This document shows, piece by piece, positions 1 through 10,544 of a stretch of 64,000 nucleotides of DNA (its first letter is position 1; each line of letters opens with the position of its first letter). The stretch spans positions 8,257,501-8,321,500 of the forward strand of contig CM034402.1 in the NCBI GenBank assembly GCA_019925095.2, in the 5' to 3' direction. Origin of the DNA: Dendrolimus kikuchii (Eukaryota > Arthropoda > Insecta > Lepidoptera > Lasiocampidae). The notes beneath the pieces are model-generated. The model worked only from the letters and a program-made list of their open reading frames with translations. It ran no database searches and was not told the origin of the DNA. The translations under genes were made by a program, and so were the position numbers.

Positions 1-91
1 TATTGCAGGAGATCAGTAGACAGGCAGACGGCCCACTTGATGGAAAGCGGTTACCATCGCCTATGGACATTTGCAACACCAAAGTTTATGG
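1..91 (-). repeat. Rpt-1 SINE-like repeat, 3' part (copy a)
   Basis: This is the A-rich-end portion of the repeat called Rpt-1 here, read on the minus strand. It carries the same core (GGCCCACTTGATGGAAAG on plus) as at least ten other places in the window. The copy runs off the window start, so its T-rich plus-strand edge cannot be seen, and it loses homology near base 91. Confidence 0.75.
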
Positions 92-756
92 CTTGGCAGC
101 TACGCCTTTAAGCCAGATCTTAGTTTACAATGTAGTTTCTTCATTTTCTTAAGCCTATGTGTAGCACAGCTGAACTGTAGGTAATCAGCTAGTGCCATTC
201 AACGGAGTTCTTGTGACAACTCAAAAGGCCACATTTGACTATACAGATCACAGTTCTCACAAAACACATAATTACTATAATCAAATAAAATTACCGCGCT
301 TAAAACCGTTAAAACGTAGTTTTATTACATAATTACTACTCAAAAACTATCAATATCCTACAACTATTTTAGAGTAATTTTACACATTTTTAGAAAATAA
401 AACTGCACAGCACAACATCTCCTTTCAGTTCCCGCCAAAAACTCGTATGGACATAAATTAGTCACTATACCTGGTGCATCCAATGGGCGTTAATTGAGAA
501 TTTCACGTGTACCTGGAATCATAGATTTATCTCGTTTCCTGATTTCCGTTTCACAGAGCACGAAATCGTGGGAGTGCTCTGTCCGATAATAATCGGCTTC
601 TAGCACTTTCCAATAGGCTCATTGTTCCCTTTTCCCTTTATTCAACGTCGGTACATAGATAGTAAACTATATCATGCAAAATTTTAATTCAATTGTTACT
701 TTACTATTCTTCAAGTTTTTCTTTAAGTTTTCGCGACTAGTACACATAACAAAATT
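92..756. other. AT-rich DNA with one MITE-1 end fragment
   Basis: No coding signal is seen. Bases 277-330 match, on the minus strand, the terminal part of the foldback element MITE-1 that is complete at 18556-18850. The rest is unassigned AT-rich sequence. Confidence 0.5.
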
Positions 757-895
757 ACGTTTTAACGGTTTTAGGCTTGGTATTTTATTTGATTTTTATT
801 CCGACGTTTCGGCTACTTTTCAGTAACCGTGATTACGGTACACATAGATTTAAGTTGGAATAAAAATCAAATAAAAACCGCGTTTAAAATCATTT
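757..895. repeat. Compact MITE-1-like foldback element
   Basis: The left arm (757-835) has the MITE-1 terminal sequence, including ACGTTTTAACGGTTTTA and the segment ATTCCGACGTTTCGGC. The right arm (about 853-893) returns in inverted orientation (GGAATAAAAATCAAATAAA). The two arms are separated by only a few tens of bases, so this is a shortened version of the 295-bp element at 18.6 kb. It has no coding capacity. Confidence 0.6.
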
Positions 896-1024
896 AAAGT
901 TTTTAATTGATTACTACAAGCCATGGTCGATTGATGGTTAACACACTTGCGTCCCAAACACAAATGACGCGGGATAGAGTCTTGGCCGGAAAAGCATGCA
1001 ACTCCTAGGCAGTTTTCCGACTTA

Positions 1025-1225
1025 ATATGCATATTGTTACATTTACCACGTGCTGACGGTGAAGGAAAACATCGTGATGAAACTTACCCATACAGATAAC
1101 CAATGTGTGAAACCCTTCACGTCGTCTTGGACAAGCATGGCGTACATACTGGCGGTTCCCCTATAAAAATGGTGAAGTTTTAGCTTATCAGTGGGACGTA
1201 CTGATATGGGCTAATACTATTACGT
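1025..1225 (+). repeat. Degenerate LINE 3'-end repeat (LINE-Z)
   Basis: The segment contains, in order, GGAAAACATCGTGATGAAAC, a GTGTGAAACCC block, CTTGGACAAGCATGG and CAGTGGGACG, ending near a TA-rich stretch. The same order of blocks appears at 10545-10660 with 11665-11725, and at 57905-58045. I recognise the pattern as a very common lepidopteran LINE 3' end whose last block reads like CCCAGCAGTGGGAC followed by (TTA)n. This copy is old. Confidence 0.5.
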
Positions 1226-1510
1226 TTTTAGATTACCTCAACTTCTACAGATAAATAACTGTCAGACATATAAAATACAACATAATAGAATTAAAAATTA
1301 CTTCACATTTTTGCACTTTTAACCATTCATCAATGAATATTTTTTATCTGATGATGTAAAAATCAACCCTAAGTCTAATAAAACATACTATCTATATGTG
1401 TTGAATTTCCTTGAAAACTTATAAAAATAAACCAAAGTATATTTGTAAATATTAAAATATTGCTAATGCCTACAACCCTTAATACCGCTTAAACAATAAG
1501 CCGGATATTA
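1226..1510. other. AT-rich spacer, nothing recognised
   Basis: No ORF, repeat or regulatory motif that I can support. Confidence 0.4.
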
Positions 1511-1520
1511 AGTGAAACTA
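1511..1520. repeat. Target-site duplication, left, of RTE copy A
   Basis: AGTGAAACTA lies immediately outside the (CATA)n tail. The identical 10 bases recur at 4502-4511 immediately outside the 5' end of the element. Confidence 0.9.
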
Positions 1521-4501
1521 CATACATACATACATAACTTCACGCCAGTTCCCTTGCGGGGTAGGCACGAACAACAGAGTGCCATTTAGGCTTATTCTTA
1601 CACACCTCACTTGCCTCTTTGACATTCATAACTCTTGTCATGCACACTCGTCTGTTCTTAAGGCTCCTGACATCACCTTCTGCTAGTACACGATCAATTT
1701 GATCATGGAAGGTGTATCGTGGCCTTCCACGACTTCTGCATCCATCCACTTTTGCATTGTATATCTGTTTAGTCATTCTTTCATCATGCATTCTTTCCAC
1801 ATGCCCGAACCACCGGAGCATTCCTTTCCTTACCTTCACCCCGACACTCTCTTTCAGACCAACTCTCTTTCTTACTTCGGTATTACGAACGCGGTCCGCG
1901 AGCGTCACTCCGCAGATTTTGCGCAGTGCTCGCATCTCGACCGCGTTTACTCTACTTTCATGCTCTCTCTTCCATACCCAACTCTCGCATCCATACGTGA
2001 GCGTAGGTACCAGCACCGCGTTGTGTACGGCTAGCTGGGCCTTCTGGCTGAGGTTCTTAGCGCCTAGAAGTTTACCTAACGCTCCATTCACACTATTCCC
2101 CAAATTCACTCTTCTTTCTATATCAGCGGTGTACCTTCCATCCCTGCTAAAAGCACATCCAAGATATACAAACTCATTCACTTGCTCTAGCATAACATCA
2201 TCGACCATTATCCTTGCATTCGTTCTGGTTTCTTCTCTTTCAAACACCATAACCTTTGTTTTCTTCGCATTCAAATGTAAGCCTCTCGCCTGACAGTCAT
2301 CTTTCATCATTGTGACTAGTGTTTGCAGTTCTGATGGCGATTCGGCTAAAAGCACGGCATCATCCGCATAAAGCAAGGTGCTTACAACTAGATCACTCAT
2401 CCGCACCCCAACATCCATCAATCTTATTCTCTGGAGACAATCGTCCAGATATAGGATGAACAGCAAAGCCGACAGCACGCAGCCCTGGCGGACGCCAATA
2501 TTGACGTCAAACCAGGGCGACAGGCTGCCTTCCACTCGCACGCATGCCATACAGCCCTCGTAAGTGGACTGCACAGCACGCATCAATTGGCCATTAATCC
2601 CATATCCGGGCAATATGTCCCAGAGGTCCTTCCGCACAACCCTGTCAAATGCTTTCTCTAGATCCACAAAACCGCAGAAAACCTTCCGGCCCATAGCCAG
2701 CTGCTTCTCTACGATATTGCGGAGAGAGAAAACTTGATCCATACATCCTCTTCCATTTCTGAAGCCACCTTGTGCATCCCACAGTAATCCATCGGATACA
2801 ACTCTCATTATCTTTTCAATAATCTTCGCATACACTTTAGATGCTGTGCTGATCAAACTGATGGCCCTGTAGCTGGCGCACTCCATACGTGACCCCTTGC
2901 CTTTATACAAGGGCACGATGACAGCGCGCCTCCAGTCCTTGGGAACCTTTCCCGTCCTCCAGCACAAGTTGCATAAGGACAGGAAAGCGTCCCGGACGCA
3001 GGTTCCACCAGATTTGATCATCTCAGCAGACACACTATCGATTCCTACTGCCTTTCCATTTTTCAGACTTCTTATCGACCATTCGATCTCTTCCAAAGTG
3101 ATCTCGGATGCTGACTCCTCGGAGTCGGTCACAGACTCAGTCGTGGTGCCAGCATCCGGGATATTATCATACATTTCTCTAAAATATTCACTCCATCGCG
3201 CTAATACCTCTTGTGGGTTAGCAAGAACGTCCCCTGCTTTAGATTTTATTCTTTCCATTCTGGAAGCTGACGAACAACCCCGAGACTTCTTAACCTCTCT
3301 CCAAAAGAGTTTGGTATTCGCCTCGAAGTTCTCCGTCAGCTTCTCTTCTTGTTTCAATTTTATTCTTTCACGCTTCTCTTTCACTAAAGCTTTGGTTTCA
3401 TTCTTGCAGAGGCGATAAATTTCTTTCTTCATCTCTTTCATACTGTCATTCTGTTGCAAGGAAGCAACATAATCCAGCCAGGCTTTTCTCTTTCTCTCTA
3501 CGCTGGATTTAACATCCGCGTCCCACCATTCATCACCTTTCGTTGTTATGTGCCTCTTCGCGCATCCACATGCTTCTTTTGCGCTTTCCACTATACTTTC
3601 TTTCATACTATCCCAGTCATTATCCACATCTAAGTCGGAGAAGTCCGCTTTTGCAAGCCTTTCTTCGACTAGGCGCGCATACATACTCCTTACACTAACA
3701 TCTTCCAATTTTTCACACTTTATTCTTTCAAGCTCCCCGAAATTGGTACGCTCTCGCCAGTGTCTCCACTTCTTGAAAAGGCCCACAAACCGGCTTATCA
3801 CCAGGTAGTGGTCCGTTTCAAGAGTGGGGCCTCTGTAGGCTCTTGTATCCATTATTCTGTTTCGGAGGCGACTATCAATTAAAATCAGATCAATCATACT
3901 TTTCTGATCATTCATTCTCCATGTATACGTGTGAATATCCTTATGATGGAATAGGGTGTTCGACACAAGCAAGTTTCTTTCCATGCATACGTCTATGATT
4001 GGCCTACCAGCATCGTTCACTCTCTTGTCACCATAGGGTCCAAGGACAGCCTCAAGGCCGTCTCGTTTGGTCCCCACCCAGCCATTAAGATCACCACACA
4101 TAATTAGTCTTTCGTTCCCTTCAGCCAGATCCAGAATTTCTCTCACAGACTCCCAAAACTTCTCGAGTTCTTGGGGATCCGCTGAGCTGACGGGAGCATA
4201 AGCTGCGACCAGAAAAACTCGCGTGATCCCCAGTTTTAGGCGGACCCAGAGAAGTCTCGGGTTCACCAGACAATAAGCTTTTACTCCAGACACAAAGCGG
4301 GATGAGAGTATGACGCCTACCCCCCCACTCGCACGCTCGTCCAGGTCCACGCCGGACCACAGAGCAAGCATGCCACCAGGGAGGTCATCGACGTCGCACC
4401 CCTTCCGCTTTGTCTCTGTCAGACATAAGGCATCCAGGCTTCTCTCATTCATTATATCAATCATTTCGTCCATCTTATCTTTCATCCCACCTCTCACATT
4501 C
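1521..4501 (-). mobile_element. RTE-like non-LTR retrotransposon, copy A
   Basis: The element is 2,981 bp on the minus strand, bounded by the exact 10-bp duplication AGTGAAACTA. Its 3' end is the stop codon of the ORF (1540-1542), followed within a few bases by four or so ATGT units. It therefore has almost no 3' UTR and a microsatellite tail, as is usual for RTE-clade elements. The 5' end is truncated: relative to copy B (34847-37535) it lacks everything before the endonuclease Asn codon. Where the two overlap, the copies are nearly identical, which implies recent movement. Confidence 0.9.
1540..4497 (-). CDS. APE endonuclease-reverse transcriptase of RTE-like element (5'-truncated, otherwise open)
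   Basis: This 985-codon ORF encodes the polyprotein that nicks target DNA and copies element RNA into the nick. The apurinic endonuclease-like domain spans about residues 1-235, with LTET at 26-29 (Glu28), GDLN at 135-138, IDLILID at 202-208 and TDH at 228-230. The reverse transcriptase domain follows, with FVDLEKAF near 609-616, GVRQGCVLSALLF near 667 and the catalytic YADD near 710-713. The C-terminus contains WFGHVERM and RGRPR motifs and ends ARELA. Only the first endonuclease strand is missing (copy B shows MGTWNVRGG there), so Met1 is an internal methionine. No frameshift or stop is present. Promoter and natural start are lost, so this copy is probably not autonomous. The RTE assignment rests on domain order and tail and is moderately sure; the endonuclease-RT call is very sure. 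Confidence 0.93.
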   Translation of the reverse strand: MRGGMKDKMDEMIDIMNERSLDALCLTETKRKGCDVDDLPGGMLALWSGVDLDERASGGVGVILSSRFVSGVKAYCLVNPRLLWVRLKLGITRVFLVAAYAPVSSADPQELEKFWESVREILDLAEGNERLIMCGDLNGWVGTKRDGLEAVLGPYGDKRVNDAGRPIIDVCMERNLLVSNTLFHHKDIHTYTWRMNDQKSMIDLILIDSRLRNRIMDTRAYRGPTLETDHYLVISRFVGLFKKWRHWRERTNFGELERIKCEKLEDVSVRSMYARLVEERLAKADFSDLDVDNDWDSMKESIVESAKEACGCAKRHITTKGDEWWDADVKSSVERKRKAWLDYVASLQQNDSMKEMKKEIYRLCKNETKALVKEKRERIKLKQEEKLTENFEANTKLFWREVKKSRGCSSASRMERIKSKAGDVLANPQEVLARWSEYFREMYDNIPDAGTTTESVTDSEESASEITLEEIEWSIRSLKNGKAVGIDSVSAEMIKSGGTCVRDAFLSLCNLCWRTGKVPKDWRRAVIVPLYKGKGSRMECASYRAISLISTASKVYAKIIEKIMRVVSDGLLWDAQGGFRNGRGCMDQVFSLRNIVEKQLAMGRKVFCGFVDLEKAFDRVVRKDLWDILPGYGINGQLMRAVQSTYEGCMACVRVEGSLSPWFDVNIGVRQGCVLSALLFILYLDDCLQRIRLMDVGVRMSDLVVSTLLYADDAVLLAESPSELQTLVTMMKDDCQARGLHLNAKKTKVMVFEREETRTNARIMVDDVMLEQVNEFVYLGCAFSRDGRYTADIERRVNLGNSVNGALGKLLGAKNLSQKAQLAVHNAVLVPTLTYGCESWVWKREHESRVNAVEMRALRKICGVTLADRVRNTEVRKRVGLKESVGVKVRKGMLRWFGHVERMHDERMTKQIYNAKVDGCRSRGRPRYTFHDQIDRVLAEGDVRSLKNRRVCMTRVMNVKEASEVCKNKPKWHSVVRAYPARELA

Positions 4502-4511
4502 AGTGAAACTA
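4502..4511. repeat. Target-site duplication, right, of RTE copy A
   Basis: The second copy of AGTGAAACTA begins one base after the last element base shared with copy B. Confidence 0.9.
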
Positions 4512-5406
4512 ATAACCTAAATCATATTAATTATTAGCTATCGAATTTCGATACATCAATTTTCATAGGTTTAATAACTGTATAATTTAGCATTCTCTAT
4601 TGTTATTTTTTAGACTTGTAATGGAGGGCAGTATGTATATTAGTATGAAGTAAGAAGGACTATATCAGTGTATCAAAAAGTGTCCGTTAAAAACCAACCG
4701 ATTTAGGTAACGCCATGGTAGTAAGTGGAAAGATTTAAAAATAGCGCCAAAAATAATCATTAGTAGTAGTAGTATAGTAAATTAAAGAAGGAAAAAAGAC
4801 TTCCGCTTTGTTATAGCGCATTTTTTAAAATTATTATTATGATTTTCAAGCGAGTTATGCATCCTGCCCCGGGCCGCGTTGTCATTGTGCGAACCTGATT
4901 GCTGACACTACCCGTTCCCGGTCAAACGGATGTTTTGGTCTAGAGCCCACACAGGTGGCCGGGGATGGAAGGATGTCACCGCGGGAGGATGCATGGCGAA
5001 GGCAGTTAGCAGTGTACATCAGGCCTGCATAGACTTATAATTATTAAGCGTATATTATCATTAGTTATAAATCGGGTATCCGATTATTAAAATTGAATAA
5101 TAAACTTCATTTGTAAATTATTCTTTTATTAATATCGCTCCCCCGATCTTGACTAGCGCCTGGTTATTTGTAAATAGTACAATCATAATTAATTTTAAAG
5201 AAAGTCATAAAAAAATGAAAATTTTCAATTCAGCACACTTCACTCTGTTTATAACTGCTAAATTTATATTATTTCCATTCGCTACGCTAGCGCTATTTCG
5301 GTGAGTCTTCGAACACTAACTTGCTGTTTACAAGTGGACACTTTTTCAACTTGTCCCCCATACAAGACGGTTCTCCTTACTTCTACCATCCATAACTTGT
5401 GACAAT
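4512..5406. other. AT-rich DNA with one GC-rich patch
   Basis: Bases about 4860-5030 are markedly GC-rich compared with their surroundings (for example CCTGCCCCGGGCCGCG), which suggests a fragment of an unidentified element. The rest is AT-rich. No ORF with recognisable similarity is present. Confidence 0.4.
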
Positions 5407-5647
5407 CTCGCCAGGTGGTAGGGCATTTGCCCGACTGGATGGTTACCACCCCTGGTCTAAAGTATGTCGCCATAACAACCTTGAGTTGTATTCCGGCGTT
5501 AGTGACCAGGTTCCAGTCTCCCTTAAGAGAGCAGCAACGCATTTGTAGCACCTTTGTTGTTGCAAATGTCCATAGGCGATGGTAACCGCTTTCCATCTAG
5601 TGGGCCGTCTGCATGTCTGCTGAACTCCTGCAATAAAAAAAAAAAAA
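5407..5647 (+). repeat. Rpt-1 SINE-like repeat, 5'-truncated (copy b)
   Basis: This sense-strand copy starts at the GCCAGGTGGTAGGGCATTTG block and runs to CTCCTGCAATAAAAA followed by a run of about 14 A. The A-run gives the orientation of the family: 3' end with an AATAAA-like sequence and poly(A). The first third of the repeat is missing. Confidence 0.8.
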
Positions 5648-5852
5648 AGGGAAACTGGAACCTGGTCACTAATGCCGGAACACAACTCAAGGTTGTTATG
5701 GCGACATACTTTAGACCAGGGGTGGTAGCCATCCAGTCGGGCGAATGCCCTACCACCTGGCTGTGGGTTGTTAAGTCGCCTCTTACGACAGGCCGCCCGG
5801 CCGCAGGAAATTGTATTCTTTCTCCGTTCCTGCACGGATACGAACTAACTGA
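5648..5852 (-). repeat. Rpt-1 SINE-like repeat, 5' part, inverted next to copy b
   Basis: Directly after the A-run of copy b, an opposite-orientation copy begins at GGGAAACTGGAACCTGG and runs to the family's other edge (CCTGCACGGATA). Its poly(A) end is missing. About 115 bases of it are the inverted complement of 5407-5526, so this locus can fold back on itself. Confidence 0.75.
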
Positions 5853-6116
5853 TAACGCGGCCGCTTCTCATTCCAATAGCGTAACTTTGAATTCTGGGTC
5901 CCAAGTCTGCTATTATAATCGTTTTGTAATAGTCATTATATGACGTATAATGGTTGCTTTTGTGTACAAAAGCCTTAGACCATAAATAGAAAGCCGGAGG
6001 CTCGGACTCTAAGTGAAGCTGGCTAAAGCATGGCGATCTTAGAATATGATGCCGATCGCGCTGCAGTGTATTACTCATCACTAAGTATTAGATAAACGAA
6101 TTAGTAGGGATGAAAG
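5853..6116. other. Unassigned spacer
   Basis: Mixed-composition sequence with no supported feature. Confidence 0.4.
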
Positions 6117-6131
6117 TGGAATACTTTCCAG
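6117..6131. repeat. Target-site duplication, left, of R1-like copy 2
   Basis: TGGAATACTTTCCAG here matches 6609-6623 (TGGAATACTCTCCAG) at 14 of 15 positions. Confidence 0.75.
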
Positions 6132-6608
6132 GATTCGACTTTCGGCTACCGTAAGCGGGCGGCGCGGGTGCCCAAGGAGCCCTCCTTGGGGTATATGGGT
6201 TCTCACTCTCCCGCACGTGCCGTCGAAATGAGAGCGCGAGTGTTCCGCGTGCGCTCACCTCTCCTCCCGTGGGGCGCGTTACAAACCGCCCCACGCCCGG
6301 ACTAGACCAAGACGATGCCGGGGGACTTCTTTTGTCCCCCGGCATTGTGTGTGAGGCCCACGCCTGCCAGGGCCGCGGAGCCAGGAATCCCAATTACCCG
6401 TAGCCCTGGCGCAAGGCGCAGGACGGAACACCCAGGGGTTTTAGTGGGTAACTGGGGAGTGGCAATAGCGTGGCACCAGTTTTGACTGAGTGCGCTAGTG
6501 CTACCCCCGATCTGACGAATCCCACACACGGGTCGCGAATTATCCCCCCAGGTTTCTGTGCCTGTCGCGGCTTAGTCCTCAAACGGATTTCCCTGGTCAA
6601 AAAAACAA
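6132..6608 (+). mobile_element. R1-clade non-LTR retrotransposon, 3' end only (copy 2)
   Basis: The insert is GC-rich, starting in the last few codons of the ORF (the stop TAA is in CTACCGTAAGCGGG) and continuing through a long 3' UTR that matches, block for block, the 3' UTR of the copy at 10661-11650. Shared blocks include GGGGCGCGTTACA, CCAGGGGTTTTAGTGGGTA, GTGGCAATAGCGTGGCACC and GCCTGTCGCGGCTTAGTCCTC. It ends in an A-rich tail (AAAAAAACAA) and is bounded by a 15-bp duplication with one mismatch. Most of the element was lost by 5' truncation. Confidence 0.82.
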
Positions 6609-6623
6609 TGGAATACTCTCCAG
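6609..6623. repeat. Target-site duplication, right, of R1-like copy 2
   Basis: See 6117-6131. It directly follows the A-rich tail. Confidence 0.75.
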
Positions 6624-7236
6624 TGGGTACATTAGTATTAATCACACAGACGCAAACCACTTGTACACGTTTACGTATACAAGTTTAATAAATACTTCAC
6701 TGCATTTGACGCTTTTGGTCACTTAGGTTTTGTCCATAGTTTTATTTTGTCTGAGTGAAAAGTATACAAAAAACAATTACGGCGCCGTTATTGCGCCAGT
6801 GACCGACCATTCCGACATGATTTTAATAGTAGACTAGGGGCGTTGGTCAGAATGCTTGTAGTGTATATATCCTTCATCATCTGCTTATAGTGATTTACAA
6901 CATGCACAATAAGTGAATATAAGCAACCGAGTGCGAGTCGCATTCCCGCACAGAGAGTTCGTTAGACAAGCTTTAAAAATGATTTTAAGTTTTCATATTA
7001 TTTCAAATTACACTTTCACTTTGATCATCTTTGTTTATCATGGTGAGTCAAATCTTTATATAGTTGTTAAAAAATAACAATGTTTAATAGACAGCTTTAT
7101 ATGACATTTGTGTGACAAAAATAAAAAAAACCCGCCATTTTACATTTTTTATTGCATTAATGAGCCGCTACGCAGATATGGCGATGGTAATACGTTATTT
7201 GTGATTCGATGTTGTTTTAATTGTTATTTATATTTT
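6624..7236. other. Unassigned AT-rich DNA
   Basis: No coding or repeat signal that I can support. Confidence 0.4.
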
Positions 7237-7555
7237 AATACGTGAAGCAAATCTTTGTACCCCTTTTTACAAAGATTGGGCAGACGGAGGAGTATGAAAT
7301 TTCGCACACTTATAGTTTATATAGAGAAGAAGCTGTGGATAATAATATTTTTTTAAAATAATGCATAAAAAATACTTTAAATCAATAAAAAAACATTACA
7401 CACACTACCATGTATTTGACACACACTCTATACTCTTTTGATTATTGTTCAAGTCAAATTAAGAGTGTAGCCTTGGCGAAATCTGTGATTATAGAAGTAT
7501 ATATAGTCTTTGACATTAATTATTATGGTCGAATTTAAAGCACGGGCGACCACTA
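7237..7555 (+). repeat. Dispersed repeat Rpt-4, copy 1
   Basis: About 320 bases run from AATACGTGAAGCAAA through GAAATTTCGCACACTTATA, CACTACCATGTATTTGAC and TAAGAGTGTAGC to GGGCGACCACT. The same blocks occur in reverse order and orientation at 31511-31880. It is non-coding, its family is unknown to me, and its ends are approximate. Confidence 0.65.
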
Positions 7556-7674
7556 GTATACACTAATGTGACTCTTCGATATTGCCGTTATTTTTACCAT
7601 TTTAAATAAGAAGCATTCGGTAACAATATCAATCAATACCTTTAATATTATCGCTTCGATTTAGGAAATAAAAG

Positions 7675-7866
7675 ACGATTATATATTAATACTAACGGTC
7701 CCGGCAGACTTTGTCCTGCCCTGAAAAAATAAAAATCTAGGACCCGATTCCAGTGCCTCCTACCGGTTCCAATTATGACTCTAAACCATCCGGGGACCCA
7801 CTCAAACATACACAAAAAATTCATCAAAATCGGTAAAGTCGTTCTCAAGTTATGCGCGTACATAGA
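7675..7866 (+). repeat. Dispersed repeat Rpt-5, single unit
   Basis: Ordered blocks are TTTGTCCTGCCCTGA, AAAAATCTAGGACCCGATTCC, CTACCGGTTCCAATTATGA, CCGGGGACCCACTCAAACA and TCATCAAAATCGG, with the phrase TCTCAAGTTATGCGCGTA at the end. The same series is found near 22.8, 54.4, 56.3 and 60.1 kb. This family is widespread in insect genomes. I cannot name its class with certainty. Confidence 0.65.
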
Positions 7867-9996
7867 TTTCTATGATTAGTTTTTATAAGTGTACGTAGAT
7901 AGATCATCTTTATTAACATAGCCACTAAATTCCTACGATTTCAGTTGTGTATCAAAATCAAACAACGTGTTTTGTTACTTATTATAAAGAAATCCGTATA
8001 TCAATATGTATATTCAATAAAGTATCTCATAATTGGTTTCAACGAATTGTCAACAACATTTATCAACTCGTAGACTAAGCTAACAACACCCTCTAGTTAC
8101 AGCTCGTGTCAATAAGGCAGTTCTGAATTCCTTTGAGCACTGCTAGTCGTGTTTCGCTTGTAATTTTAACTAATTATTTTAATAAGTACACACGGATTCA
8201 TGAATTATTTGATTAAATTCAGTATTTTCCTAATTCTGGTTCTACCGTGTGAATATGACTCGTATGTATATCCACGTGTTTTACTTGTTTCTAACAATAT
8301 ACAAGTACTGAAGATTTCTTTGTAAAATTAGGTCCTGTAAGTCGAAGAAACTCTTCGATTTTTTGGTTTAAAAGTAATTCCATGTTCATCGCCGTTATCG
8401 AAATTACGTTACCAACTTGAATACAGATGTTAGCGACATCGAGACGTGGCAAAATATATGAATATATGCATATATCGTAACAACAGAAGCAAGAGAATGA
8501 ATATCGCTATTAATTCTACTCAAGAAGGTTAAAGCAACATATTTGCATATATTACCGATATGACATAAAGTTTGAGCCCAACTTGACCCGGCGGCCTCCA
8601 ACCTTCCCATTATACCCACCCTATAACAATACAAAGTAAATATGTATTTATTGTTTTCTCGTATTTTATGTTTTAAGAGTTACATAAATTCATCACTTAC
8701 TCAATTTACTGACGAACGTTGCACCTGGTGGTTAGTAGAATAACTGTTCTTGCCTCATTCCACGTACTAATTATATGATCGACGTCTAAATTGTCCAATA
8801 ATTTGTAAATAGTTGTTATTAATATTTGAAAGTACCGTCGATTATATATTCGAAGTTTAAAATGTCCAGTAACTTGTAAATAGTTATTATAAATATTACT
8901 AGCAACATTTAGTAAAATAAAAACATACAGATGAATTGAGAACGTCCTCCGTTTTGAACTCGGTTAATAAACAGCATCTTAGCCAATAGCAAGTAAGGAC
9001 ACTTGCTTGCCATTGGTGGTACTACTTCAATTTATTCCAGCATTCATTTTCAATATGTCTTTACTCTTCTTAAGAATTAAAAATAAATCTTTGTTATTCA
9101 CTACAACAGATCTAAATATTTGCCTTAAAATAGTTATCGTTTTGTAATAAATACCTAACACATAGATCAGTAATTTTGCAGAGAAAGCACAACAGACAGA
9201 CAGTCGACTCTAATTATTTAAAACCTTCTTATTAGTGAAGTTTTATTGTAATAAGCAATCTGTTTTTCTAATGATGCTATGTGGTATGGTTCAACGTATA
9301 CTTAGACTCGTGTATGGATGGCCACTTGCTTGTATGCCAATTTATACTAGAGCATCATAGAACAGAGAAGAACTTGTAAACTAAGAATTTTTATCTGGAA
9401 GAGACTTAAATTTCTGTTATAAATATTATACTATATTCACCTCGTTTTCGAAATTATGTATTTTAGGTATATACAAAATTGCTTTAAAAATGCAATAGTT
9501 TTGCCAGGCAGGCAGTTACCACATTTAATAAACTTCTTATTGCTCGGCTTCATTGTAATAAACAAACTGTTTGCATAGCAGACCGAGGCGCATAAACATT
9601 CAACACGTAGTCGGCGTATATAAAATATCCTGAATACTGGACATTACACGGTAACAGCTTGGGCGGAAAATACAAATGCCATATTAACCGACGCATGTTG
9701 TTCCACCGCAATCCTTTTTAATATGAATTTATATGAAACGCCTGCAGTTTATTGTGGGTAAAATATTTTAATCTACCTTAAAGTTACATTTAACGTCCAT
9801 AATCTATTCTAATATAAAGGTAGAGGCGAAAGTAAGTGTGTTTTGATGTTTATATTATTATTTTCTTTACCGCCTCGAATTCTCTTTTTCCTTTCACCTT
9901 AATATGGGGGAGATAGGCTGAGTATGAAAACACTCGAGTAGACGATATGATTAAATATTTGATACGGAGCGTTATAATTTCTGATGGCAAAACATG
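7867..9996. other. 2.1 kb of AT-rich DNA without recognised features
   Basis: Only short ORFs without recognisable similarity occur. No known repeat is recognised apart from short A/T runs. Confidence 0.45.
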
Positions 9997-10434
9997 CATT
10001 GCTTAAAGTAGTGGCAGAATTTAAGTACCGGGCATGGGGCTTCGATAAGTATCTGAATAATATTGCGGGCTGCCTGCCTTCCCCTCAATGTCGCCAATGT
10101 GGCGCACGAGATACTGCGTTTCATACGCTGGTCGAGTGCGCAGCATAGACACCGCAGAGATTTGAACTCGAGACCGTCGTAGGTCCGATCGATTCGCTGA
10201 GCAGTTTGGTGCAAGCCATGCTGCATGGCGACGATCATAGTGGTTTTAGTGGAGTATTGCCTAAGGGTTACCTTTCCACATAGAGGGAGGTACCTTGCCG
10301 AGTTTACACACATGCCGGCGATTGACTCTGGTGGCTGCGCTATCTTCAGTGGCTTCACCTCTCATCGTTTTGGTCTAATCCCTAGCAAAGGACCCGGTAG
10401 TGTGCGAAATGTAATTCCCCCGCCTAAAAAAAAA
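9997..10434 (+). pseudogene. Decayed R1-clade retrotransposon C-terminus (copy 3)
   Basis: The plus-strand reading gives FDKYLNNIAGCLPSPQCRQC and, after it, GARDTAFHTLVEC, which is the C-x2-C-x7-H-x4-C zinc-knuckle region of R1-clade elements. An in-frame stop follows in place of the conserved Trp, then PQRFELE and LVQAMLHGDD. The same peptide series (FDKYLHRI, SAFHTLVEC, PQRFELE) occurs in the copy at 43 kb on the other strand. The remaining part resembles a 3' UTR ending in nine A near 10427-10434. Stops and lost motifs show it is dead. Confidence 0.7.
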
Positions 10435-10544
10435 TCACCAGATTGCCTTGCATAAGCTACCATCAAACCGAGTTTCAATATACTATCATTATGGACGCAA
10501 GTCTGATTTAAATAAGTTATTATTATTAAGCAATTTTTTATATT

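Noticed and set aside
1699..2563. Overlapping plus-strand ORFs of up to 193 codons
   Set aside because: They are the complement of the RTE copy A coding region. The same shadows recur at 35022-35508 opposite copy B.
2897..3808. Plus-strand ORFs of 173 and 86 codons, repeated at 35744-36655
   Set aside because: Antisense to the endonuclease-reverse transcriptase frame. Conservation between the two copies follows from the element being the same.
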